DNA of 44,075 nt from Bacteroidota bacterium (GTDB lineage Bacteria > Bacteroidota > Rhodothermia > Balneolales > Balneolaceae), in the NCBI GenBank assembly GCA_003045995.1, contig PZPG01000013.1, positions 1-44,075 on the forward strand, read 5' to 3'. The notes under the pieces were generated by a model. That model ran no database searches and was not told the origin of the DNA. It saw only the letters and a program-made list of their open reading frames with translations. Position 1 is the stretch's first letter; every line of letters begins with the position of its first letter. Positions 36,353 through 44,075 of this stretch are shown piece by piece. The position numbers were made by a program, and so were the translations under genes.

Positions 36353-39016
36353 ATGAGCCAATTAAGACCGTTTATCTCTCCCTTTTCCTGGCGAATGGCC
36401 TTTCGGGACGCCAAACCCCAATGGAAAAGCCTGCTACTCTATGTTTCGTCGGTGATTGCAGGTGTTGCTGCGCTCGTGGCAATCCTCTCCTTCCGAAGTG
36501 ATCTTCTACTTACCATTGACCGCCAGGCATTAGAACTTCTCGGATCAGACCTTGAGATACGTTCCTCCCAGCCATTCCCTGAAGAGATCCTGGCATTTTC
36601 GGACAGCCTTCAGAGCCTTGGTGTTGGTACGGCTGGGTATGGCGCAACTTACCGATTAGATGCAACTTCCGGATCAGATGCACCTTCCGGATCAGATGCA
36701 ACTTCCGGATTAGACGTAACCTCCAGCCAATCTGCAACCTCCGTGGAGTTCAGTTCCATGGCCTATTTTCCCTCTGCAAATGAGAGTCGCCTCGCGCAGG
36801 TACGAGCCTTTGAAGGAACCTGGCCTATCTATGGAGACCTTGAAACATTCCCGCCAGAAGCCGCCATAACCTATCAAAGCGACCCATCCGCCATCGTCGA
36901 ATCCTCGCTTCTGGATCAGCTTGGCCTTGCTCCCGGCGACTCCGTCCGTATTGGAACTACCATGCTACCCATCTCCGCAGCCTTAATTTCTGTACCCGGA
37001 GAATCGGAAGTCTTCTCATTTCTTGGCCCTCGCATCTTCATCCCACAGGAAATTGTCCGTGGCAGTCCGCTCCTTCAACGTGGTAGCAGGGTCACATACA
37101 AACAGTTTTTTACACTCCCAGAAACCGTAAATATCGATCAGATTACTACCGATCTTCGTCCACTTGCCAGAGAACACCGGGTTCGCTTCGACACGGTTGA
37201 GAGCCGAAAAGAGGATTTCAGGGAGGTTGCCGATAACCTAAGCAGATTTCTCGGGTTGATAGGATTCATCGCGCTCCTGCTCGGCAGCCTTGGGGTTGCG
37301 GGATCCTTTTTTGTTTACATGAAGAAGAAAATCCCTGCCATTGCCACCCTTCGATGCCTGGGGATGGAAGCTTCTACCCTCTTCGCCATCTTTTTGATAC
37401 AGGTCTTGATGATGGGACTGGCCGGATCGGTGATCGGGGCACTAATCGGCATTGCGATTCAACAATTCTTCCCGTTGCTCCTTGCCTCCTTTTTGCCCTT
37501 TGGCATTGTACAGTCGGTTTCATTGCCTTCCATCGCACTTGGTGTCCTAACCGGAACGGGAATCAGCACTCTATTTTCACTACTTCCCCTATTCTCTGCA
37601 AGCCAAACCTCCCCAATGCGAACACTGCGTTCGGCCGACACTTCAGACACCTCAAACCTTCCAAAATCCGTGAAATTCACGTATGGTGCACTGATCACCC
37701 CACTACTTCTTGTTCTGGTTGCCAATCTTACAGGCAGCTGGCTTGCAAGTCTTATTTTCGTCTTCACACTTTTCGTTTCAGTAGCGGCCCTTTGGATCAC
37801 AGCCCGACTATTGATGCGTGCGGTAAAAACACTACGACTTCGGTCGATGCCCTATGTGTGGCGACAGGGACTAGCCAATCTGTTTCGCCCAAATAATCAA
37901 ACCGCATTGCTACTGGTGGCGATAGGCATGGGGATGTTGCTGATCGGGACCCTCTACCTCTCCCAGGATATGTTGCTTGGGCAAATAACCACCCAAACCG
38001 ATGAGGAACTACCGGATCTTGTACTCTTTGATGTACAACCCGATCAAAATGAGGATCTCTTGCGTCGGATTGATGAGAATGGCGGAAGGATTTTGGCCAA
38101 CGTCCCGATTGTAACCATGCGTCTCTCCGAAATCAACGGGATTTCGATGGCCGAAATTCTGGCAGACTCGTCCCGATCGATCGAACGATGGGTATTGAAC
38201 CGTGAGTATCGGGTTACCTACCGTGACTCACTCACCGAGTCGGAAACCATTTTAGAGGGAGAGTGGATTGCGGAAGTTGATGGATTTTCGGAAGTGGTTC
38301 CGATTTCGGTTTCCGATGATATTACCGAAGAGCTTCAGGTTGGGCTTCAGGATTCGCTGTTATTCAATGTGCAGGGAGTCCCTATTCTTACCCGGATTGC
38401 AAGTATCCGGAAGGTCAACTTTCAGCGTCCGGAGCCAAACTTTTTTGTACTTTTCCCCGCAGGTGTTCTGGAACCTGCACCGCAGTTTTTTGCGACAACG
38501 CTGGTCACATCCTCCCGTGAAAAGACTGCTACGCTGCAGAATGAGATCACAAAGTCCTTTCCCAATGTATCGGCGCTCGATACACAAATTGCCCTGGATT
38601 CGGTGCGAAGCTTTCTGGATAAAATTGCGGCCGCGATTCAGTTTATGTCGTTTTTTAGCATTTTTACAGGTTTTTTTGTGTTGATTAGCTCCATCGCCAT
38701 GACACAGCGGCAACGGGTGCGGGAGTCGGTTCTCCTCCGTACCCTAGGTGGAAATAAGCGTCAGGTTTCCTCCATTCTATCGGTTGAATATCTACTGCTG
38801 GGTTCGCTTGCTGTGTTAACCGGTTTACTTTTGTCCGGGCTGATTAGCTGGGGCCTTGCTGTGTTTTACTTTGATATCACGTTTAAACCTGCTTTTGGGC
38901 CACTTTTGGGGATCTCTCTTGGTATTATTCTCCTCTCTCTTGCGATTGGACGAGCGGCCAGCAGGACCATTTTTCGCCATGCTCCGAATGAAATTCTGCG
39001 GATGCAAAATGGCTAG
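36353..39016 (+). CDS. ybbP: FtsX-like ABC permease, YbbP type
   Basis: An 887-residue inner-membrane protein. First membrane helix at about 28-48, then a large periplasmic domain (about 50-300), membrane helices from about 300 to 425 (starting FLGLIGFIALLLGSLGVAG), a further group near 440-490, another near 515-540, a second periplasmic domain, and three C-terminal helices (about 760-875). This double FtsX layout is that of YbbP. It probably works with the preceding ATPase in moving or extracting lipids or lipoproteins; the true substrate is not known even in E. coli. Residues 103-126 are four tandem 6-residue units in the first periplasmic domain, making this domain slightly longer than usual. 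Confidence 0.9.
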   Translation: MSQLRPFISPFSWRMAFRDAKPQWKSLLLYVSSVIAGVAALVAILSFRSDLLLTIDRQALELLGSDLEIRSSQPFPEEILAFSDSLQSLGVGTAGYGATYRLDATSGSDAPSGSDATSGLDVTSSQSATSVEFSSMAYFPSANESRLAQVRAFEGTWPIYGDLETFPPEAAITYQSDPSAIVESSLLDQLGLAPGDSVRIGTTMLPISAALISVPGESEVFSFLGPRIFIPQEIVRGSPLLQRGSRVTYKQFFTLPETVNIDQITTDLRPLAREHRVRFDTVESRKEDFREVADNLSRFLGLIGFIALLLGSLGVAGSFFVYMKKKIPAIATLRCLGMEASTLFAIFLIQVLMMGLAGSVIGALIGIAIQQFFPLLLASFLPFGIVQSVSLPSIALGVLTGTGISTLFSLLPLFSASQTSPMRTLRSADTSDTSNLPKSVKFTYGALITPLLLVLVANLTGSWLASLIFVFTLFVSVAALWITARLLMRAVKTLRLRSMPYVWRQGLANLFRPNNQTALLLVAIGMGMLLIGTLYLSQDMLLGQITTQTDEELPDLVLFDVQPDQNEDLLRRIDENGGRILANVPIVTMRLSEINGISMAEILADSSRSIERWVLNREYRVTYRDSLTESETILEGEWIAEVDGFSEVVPISVSDDITEELQVGLQDSLLFNVQGVPILTRIASIRKVNFQRPEPNFFVLFPAGVLEPAPQFFATTLVTSSREKTATLQNEITKSFPNVSALDTQIALDSVRSFLDKIAAAIQFMSFFSIFTGFFVLISSIAMTQRQRVRESVLLRTLGGNKRQVSSILSVEYLLLGSLAVLTGLLLSGLISWGLAVFYFDITFKPAFGPLLGISLGIILLSLAIGRAASRTIFRHAPNEILRMQNG
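36659..36730 (+). repeat. In-frame 18-nt minisatellite in ybbP
   Basis: Units DATSGS, DAPSGS, DATSGL and DVTSSQ (residues 103-126) lie in the first periplasmic domain, probably as a surface loop. Confidence 0.88.
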
Positions 39017-39108
39017 GATTTGATCTGCTTCTTATCGGCTGATTGTTTACATTCCTTATGATGAGCATGGCCTGAATGTATGCGTCGTCCTGGCATGCAG
39101 TTTACTGT

Positions 39109-39131
39109 GATGCGATGTCGCGGGATGCGAT
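39109..39131. repeat. Partial 15-nt tandem repeat downstream of ybbP
   Basis: GATGCGAT occurs at 39109-39116 and 39124-39131, period 15, within the 203-nt gap between ybbP and the stress-protein gene. An inverted repeat TACATTC/GAATGTA (39048-39054, 39074-39080) lies nearby. No T run follows, so no terminator is called. Confidence 0.5.
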
Positions 39132-39219
39132 ACTCCGTTATCTGTGCAAGTAAACGGATGACTTTTCGAAACAACCACAAAATCCCAAATCATAGAATCC
39201 TAAATCAAAAAAATCCGAA

Positions 39220-40092
39220 ATGAAAAAATTCCTGGTTCCAGTTGATTTTTCAGATCTCAGCCTTGTAGCCATTGAAGCGGCAAAAAAGATGGCCTCTCTT
39301 TTTGGTGGGTATGTTTCATTCATTCATTCCCATATACCCATTACAGAACTGGATGAGCCCTACGCGCTGGGTGTAAGTACCAATGTATATCAAAATTTTG
39401 AAGAGATTCAGGCATCATTGGAGTCCCGACTGAGAGAACTATCCAGGCAATATCTCGATGAAGAGGTACGCGGTGATGTAAAGGTCGTAGCAGGAAATCC
39501 AGCTCAGAGCGTGATCTACGAAGCAGAAAATGCAGACATGATTGTGATGAGTACGCATGGGCGTACAGGGTTTAAGCGTTTTCTGTTGGGTTCGGTTGCG
39601 GAAAAAATTCTGCGAATGGCACCGGTTCCAGTTTTGATTGTAGAACCTGAATCGAATTTGGGAAATCTGGACAAGATTTTGGTGACAACAGACTTCTCTG
39701 AAAACTCCGAATTTGCATTTCCACTTGCCTTGGAAATTGCTCAAAAGTCCAGCAGTGAACTTACCTTACTGCATGTACTTAATTTTGAACAGATCGAGGG
39801 CGAGAGTATGGACCGTTCCCTCCTGGATATTCGCAAGCAAAGAATTGATCTGTTGGGTAAGGAGTTTTTTAAGGATCTTGAAGATCGGTTTCATACCGAT
39901 GTGATATTGTATGATGGTTCCGCAAACAAGGCAATCTGTGATTATGTGGAGGAGCACGATTTTCGATTGCTCGTAATGTCCACTGCCGGGAGAACTGGCA
40001 TCAATTATATGATGATGGGCAGTACGACTGCCAATGTTGTTCGTCTCACGAACACGGCTGTTTTAAGTATCCGACCTCCAAAAAACCAGTAA
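39220..40092 (+). CDS. Tandem-domain universal stress protein
   Basis: 290 residues with two UspA domains (1-142 and 150-288). Each begins with the beta-strand/Asp pattern (FLVPVDFSD, ILVTTDFSE) and ends with the nucleotide-binding loop HGRTGFKRFLLGS or AGRTGINYMMMGS. The first loop is canonical for ATP-binding Usp proteins, and the second keeps Gly and GS. It is a cytoplasmic stress-linked regulator without a known partner. Only 7 nt separate it from the following T9SS cargo gene, so cotranscription is likely. Confidence 0.92.
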   Translation: MKKFLVPVDFSDLSLVAIEAAKKMASLFGGYVSFIHSHIPITELDEPYALGVSTNVYQNFEEIQASLESRLRELSRQYLDEEVRGDVKVVAGNPAQSVIYEAENADMIVMSTHGRTGFKRFLLGSVAEKILRMAPVPVLIVEPESNLGNLDKILVTTDFSENSEFAFPLALEIAQKSSSELTLLHVLNFEQIEGESMDRSLLDIRKQRIDLLGKEFFKDLEDRFHTDVILYDGSANKAICDYVEEHDFRLLVMSTAGRTGINYMMMGSTTANVVRLTNTAVLSIRPPKNQ

Positions 40093-40099
40093 TATTCCG

Positions 40100-42712
40100 A
40101 TGAAAACTACCAACACGAGACCTGCCTGGATACTGGCATGCATCCTGCCAATGTTTCTGCAACTGGGTATACATAGCCATGTAGTAGCACAATTTACCGA
40201 CAATCCTGCACTAAATACTCCCGTAGTAACCTCTACCGGAGAACAAGCTCAGCCAAAAATTGCCGCTAACCCCAACGGCGGATTTTACGTTAGCTGGTTT
40301 GATAACTCCTCCGGGGGGTATGACATGTACTTGCAGAGAATGGATTCCGATGGAAACCGCCTGTGGGATGTGGCCGGGTTGCAAGTCGCAGACCGTACGT
40401 ACTCCTCCACCGTAGATTATGGTTTGGATGTAGATGCTGCTGGAAATGCATTACTTACATTCCGGGATGACCGCACCGGCGGGGATAAAATTACAGTCAC
40501 CAAAGTGGCACCCGATGGTAGTTTCCCCTGGGGATCCGAGGGAATTCAGCTTTCAGACGGCCTCAATTTTGTGGCGAATCCAGGAGTCGCAGCAGTTTCG
40601 GATGGTTCTGTAGTGGTTGCCTGGTTCGAAGATGGAGCGGTGCCTGTTGTCTCTCTCTCCGCAAATGGGGATTTGAAGTGGGAGAAAACTATTACCGACC
40701 CTCTTGGTATCGCACTTTCAGACATAAAAGCTTCAGATGCACCGGATGCCCAGGGAGAAGTACTACTGCTGATGAGAACCTTCGGAGGATTTACCACTCC
40801 AGGACGTTTGCGTGCCCAAAAACTGGATGCATCCGGAAATTCTCTCTGGGGGGATACTCCTATCCCTGTAATGACCGCTGGCAGTCTTCAGTTTGGCAAT
40901 TTCCCCGATTTTATAACCGATCAGGCTGGTGGTATGGTGATTGCATGGTATCAAAGTTTTCCCACGTTACAAACGTATTTGCAGCGAATTGATGCATCAG
41001 GCTCGCAACTCTATCAGGAAGGTGGACTACCGTTATCTCAGAACAGCAGTCAGCTTCGGGTTGATCCGGGGGTTACCTATGACCCGGAAACAGATCAGGT
41101 GTATGCTTTTTGGGTAGAGCTGAGTTCAACGCAAAGTCAAAACGGAATTTATGCTCAGCGGGTTGATGCGTCCGGTTCCCGGGTGTGGGGAAACAATGGC
41201 CTAACACTTGTTGAATTGGGTGCAGAGGATCTACAGCAGGTGAGAGCCGGTTTACTGCAAGGTGAGCCAACGGTCAGTTACGTGAATAATAGTACCCCCT
41301 CTTTGCAAACAGCTAGATTAACCGCAGATGGAAGCTTTGCATGGAGCAGCGAATTTGTATTCCTCTCTGGTAACGGTTTCAGCCGGCTTCAAAAACTCAA
41401 CGCGTCAGAACTGGAAAATATCCTGGTATGGCAGGCAGGCACCGATTCCGATATCTATGCACAGAATATTAATTACGAAGGAAAGCTGGGGCTTTTCGAT
41501 GGTCCAGATACCGGGGTTGAACTATCGGTTTCGTACAATGATGCCTGGAACCTTGTTAGTTTACCTATGGAGTCGTCTGGGGCACTTCCGGGTGATATTT
41601 TCCCGGTTTCTGTACCAGGATCGCTGTTTTCCTATGATGGGGCTTATTCTCAGGAGTCAAGTATGAGCTCCAGTATTGGCTATTGGCTCAATTTTTCCGA
41701 GGCAACTGTGACGCCATTTACAGGTGAGTCTCTGCAACAGAATGAACGTACCCTTTTGTCTGGTTGGAATATTGTGGGGGCGGCTTCGACTCCGGTTCAG
41801 ATATTCGATACCGGTAACTTGGTTGTGCCGGGTACTACCTATGGGTTTAACGGGAATTATACCGCTACAGAAACCCTTGAGCCGGGCTATGCGTATTGGG
41901 TCCGGACAACCGGTGCTGGTGTGGTTGATCTTGTCCCTGCAGGTTTAGCCCAACAAAATGTGAAGAAACAGCATGTATCTTCAAAAGATCTGAAAGAGAT
42001 CCTGGGGCATTCCTTTGACCAGTTTGAACTGAAAGCAGAGTCTGCAACTGGCACCTTCTCTCAGACCTTCTTTTTTAACGGGTCGTTGCGAGACGTGCCA
42101 ACCGGAACCTTTTCAAATGCACCTGGTGAAGTTCCCAATCCGCTTCGGTTTACGCTTCCTCCTCGTCCGCCTTCCGGATCGTTTGATTCACGTCTCTCCG
42201 GCGACCGTTGGTTAACCGAGCAGTCGGGCGGAACCATCCACCTTCAGAACAATTCTGCGCCGGTTACGCTCACCTTTACTGTTAAATCCGCTTCATCGAG
42301 TGCGGACTCTTCGGTGTATCGCCTTACATTTTTGGATGGCCCCAAAACTCTCGGAAGTGCAACCGTTCGAAACGGAGATACCACAGACATTCCGCAAGGT
42401 GCCGAGCAGATTCTTTTCGACCAAGAGATCACTTCTGAAGAGATGCCAGCTATGATCGAACTGTTGCAAAATGTACCAAACCCCTTCAACCCATCCACCC
42501 AGATCTCCTTTCGCCTTTCGGAGGCATCCTACACCGTGTTGGATGTGTACTCCCTCACCGGACAACATATCAAAACTCTGATCCAACAACCTTTGCAGCA
42601 AGGAATGCATTCGGTTCGGTTTGATGCATCCGATATGGCTAGTGGAATCTACCTCTACCGGTTACAGGCATCCGGCCATGTAGTCACCAAAAAGATGATC
42701 TTGATCGAATAA
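40100..42712 (+). CDS. Secreted T9SS cargo protein with propeller-like repeats
   Basis: 870 residues. Signal peptide MKTTNTRPAWILACILPMF, cleavage near VVAQ-FT. Residues about 35-470 contain repeats of the type YVSWFDNSSGGYDMYLQR-D-GNRLW, YLQRIDASGSQLY and YAQRVDASGSRVW, consistent with a beta-propeller. Then follow the double WNLVS/GYW module (474-614), a PPxPPxGxFDxR module (LPPRPPSGSFDSR, nt 42155-42193) and a T9SS sorting domain (781-870, [13 protein letters not shown], ending KKMILIE). The last four modules repeat the C-terminal architecture of the proteins at 3588 and 11340, without the first module copy. No catalytic site was recognised. Confidence 0.9.
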   Translation: MKTTNTRPAWILACILPMFLQLGIHSHVVAQFTDNPALNTPVVTSTGEQAQPKIAANPNGGFYVSWFDNSSGGYDMYLQRMDSDGNRLWDVAGLQVADRTYSSTVDYGLDVDAAGNALLTFRDDRTGGDKITVTKVAPDGSFPWGSEGIQLSDGLNFVANPGVAAVSDGSVVVAWFEDGAVPVVSLSANGDLKWEKTITDPLGIALSDIKASDAPDAQGEVLLLMRTFGGFTTPGRLRAQKLDASGNSLWGDTPIPVMTAGSLQFGNFPDFITDQAGGMVIAWYQSFPTLQTYLQRIDASGSQLYQEGGLPLSQNSSQLRVDPGVTYDPETDQVYAFWVELSSTQSQNGIYAQRVDASGSRVWGNNGLTLVELGAEDLQQVRAGLLQGEPTVSYVNNSTPSLQTARLTADGSFAWSSEFVFLSGNGFSRLQKLNASELENILVWQAGTDSDIYAQNINYEGKLGLFDGPDTGVELSVSYNDAWNLVSLPMESSGALPGDIFPVSVPGSLFSYDGAYSQESSMSSSIGYWLNFSEATVTPFTGESLQQNERTLLSGWNIVGAASTPVQIFDTGNLVVPGTTYGFNGNYTATETLEPGYAYWVRTTGAGVVDLVPAGLAQQNVKKQHVSSKDLKEILGHSFDQFELKAESATGTFSQTFFFNGSLRDVPTGTFSNAPGEVPNPLRFTLPPRPPSGSFDSRLSGDRWLTEQSGGTIHLQNNSAPVTLTFTVKSASSSADSSVYRLTFLDGPKTLGSATVRNGDTTDIPQGAEQILFDQEITSEEMPAMIELLQNVPNPFNPSTQISFRLSEASYTVLDVYSLTGQHIKTLIQQPLQQGMHSVRFDASDMASGIYLYRLQASGHVVTKKMILIE

Positions 42713-42766
42713 TTACGATCATCGACTAACTACCATCAATTTCTGGGTACAATATGCCAAGTATTT

Positions 42767-44075
42767 CTACAATACAAATCGAATGGTAGTTCGGAGTTGA
42801 ACCAGAGATGTGGAACGCTCAATCTCCTGTGCCCGGATCGTTGCACCAGGTGTGAATTGGGGTAGTGTACTATAATCAAATTCACCATACGTGTAGAGCA
42901 CAGATTGCTGGTCGAAGATCGAATATTGCAATCCAAGATCGAGTTGCCAAGGACCGCCCATTGGTAATGAAGTTCCAATCGAAAAGAGATGTTTTGAATC
43001 CTCACCGGTTTGTAGTGCAGACTGTTGCATCCCATAACCAGCATGAATGGTGATTTCATCCGCTTTCTGATAGATTACCCCTACCCGATAACCCATCGCC
43101 CCTTCTGCAAAATTCTGAGTAATAAAAGTATTTTCGGACTGCTGCAGATCAAACAGAGTTTCATCCTGAAAATCGATCTCCAGTTCACTATAATTTACCC
43201 GGTCGGCGGACAACGCCACCGTCCAGTTATTACCAAAAGAGTACGATAATCCGGCTGAAACACGTCCCGGGTAGGTTAGCGCATATTGGAACTGTCCCCG
43301 AATGCTATCATCAAAATTCACTCCATTATCAAAGGTAGAAAAGATTCTTCCATCAAAGCGTTCTTCAACCTCAATCCGTGTAGGCAAGGTGTAAGAGAAA
43401 CCGATTCGCAGTTGTTGCAGAGGCTGATACAACATCCCGATCCTTCCACGCAATCCGTTGAAGTCGCTCTCTGTTTTCTCCGTAAATATGAAATTATCGA
43501 TATCCGTATCCGCCAGTTCATCACCATCGGAATCAATGTAAATTCCATTGTACAAGTTCTGATCATCCAACTCCTGCAAAATACGATCGAATGAATAGGA
43601 TCCACTAAGTACCCCAAGGCTGGCGCCAATCATTAGGTTTTTTCGGAATTCAGTGGCAACGAAAATCGAATATTCCCCGTTATGCCCGCTTTGCAGATCT
43701 TCCCCCTGCTGAAAAACACCAAGAAACTCCCCATAGGTATCGAAACCCGATCGAAAAATTGATTCATCCCAATCTCCAAATTCATCACCAACATCGGTTA
43801 CATAGGTATTGAATGCAAGATCACTATAGGTAGAGCCAGGCAGTTTAAACTGATCAGTGAGAGTATTCTCTGTATTTTGGCCACTGTAGGATACCGCCCT
43901 CTGGTAGTTGGCCAGTTGATGGTATGCAGCACCTATCACAAACGATCCAACCCTTGTAGGGTATTTGTAAATGAATCCAACATTTCCAAGTGAACTTTGT
44001 TGATCTTCAAACTTCTCTGAATTCCCAAGGTACGTTGCATCTTCGTTTGCTCCAGTCACCCGGAGGCCAATCTGA
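42767..44075 (-). CDS. FadL/OmpP1-like outer-membrane transport protein, 5' end missing
   Basis: The frame is open to the right edge (codons before the first GTG continue as QIGLR), so the N-terminus, including any signal peptide, lies outside. The 435 visible residues alternate as barrel strands. Segments such as LRIGFSYTLPTRIEVEE, YPGRVSAGLSYSFGNNW and VALSADRVNYSELEIDF match the C-terminal half of the FadL/OmpP1 family (import of long-chain fatty acids or other hydrophobic compounds). The end (TTIRFVL) has an aromatic near the C-terminus. It converges on the cargo gene with a 54-nt gap and no clear terminator. Confidence 0.65.
   Translation of the reverse strand, partial: QIGLRVTGANEDATYLGNSEKFEDQQSSLGNVGFIYKYPTRVGSFVIGAAYHQLANYQRAVSYSGQNTENTLTDQFKLPGSTYSDLAFNTYVTDVGDEFGDWDESIFRSGFDTYGEFLGVFQQGEDLQSGHNGEYSIFVATEFRKNLMIGASLGVLSGSYSFDRILQELDDQNLYNGIYIDSDGDELADTDIDNFIFTEKTESDFNGLRGRIGMLYQPLQQLRIGFSYTLPTRIEVEERFDGRIFSTFDNGVNFDDSIRGQFQYALTYPGRVSAGLSYSFGNNWTVALSADRVNYSELEIDFQDETLFDLQQSENTFITQNFAEGAMGYRVGVIYQKADEITIHAGYGMQQSALQTGEDSKHLFSIGTSLPMGGPWQLDLGLQYSIFDQQSVLYTYGEFDYSTLPQFTPGATIRAQEIERSTSLVQLRTTIRFVL

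Overview
The window looks like a chromosomal segment of a marine or halophilic member of the Balneolota/Rhodothermota branch near Bacteroidota. Five proteins end in the type IX secretion (T9SS) C-terminal sorting domain written [11 protein letters not shown]-x-I, a spelling typical of that branch. There are also a TonB-dependent receptor, an SGNH lipoprotein, an outer-membrane barrel of Omp85 type and a FadL-like barrel. The phylum is inferred from family content; no rRNA or tRNA gene was seen. None of the T9SS machinery itself is encoded here.

Region 1 (1-18.3 kb, + strand) is an array of four consecutive secreted cargo genes, the first cut by the window edge: about 1120+, 2148, 273 and 2292 residues. 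They are mosaics of beta-sandwich modules (chitobiase C-terminal-like, choice-of-anchor J and D, FN3-like) and share a module centred on [13 protein letters not shown]. Each is followed by its own intrinsic terminator, so they are probably separate transcription units. A fifth cargo gene with the same C-terminal architecture lies at 40.1-42.7 kb, directly behind a universal stress protein gene.

Region 2 (18.4-28.7 kb) is mostly minus strand. It holds an Omp85-like barrel and a membrane-anchored thioredoxin, a divergent TANGO2/NRDE gene, a secreted TPR protein, an alpha/beta hydrolase, the pseudouridine synthase rluB, and a tightly overlapping housekeeping run folE-cysS-yidD followed by a LCIB-like (beta-type) carbonic anhydrase.

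Region 3 (28.9-39.0 kb) holds a TonB-dependent receptor with an upstream SGNH-hydrolase lipoprotein, a SIMPL protein, and the tesA // ybbA-ybbP set (thioesterase/arylesterase divergent from an ABC ATPase and FtsX-type permease), an arrangement also known from E. coli. The right edge cuts a FadL-like porin gene.

The most unusual property of the window is the density of short, perfect or near-perfect tandem duplications between 18.4 and 39.2 kb. Six genes carry in-frame tandem repeats near the N-terminus or in an exposed loop, with periods of 15, 18, 24 or 36 nt. Several intergenic gaps carry 11-, 14-, 20-, 21- or 31-nt tandem copies, some of which include start or stop codons. The second point of interest is the shared PPxPPxGxFDxR module family, which occurs nine times in five cargo proteins and is present in minimal form in a 273-residue protein.
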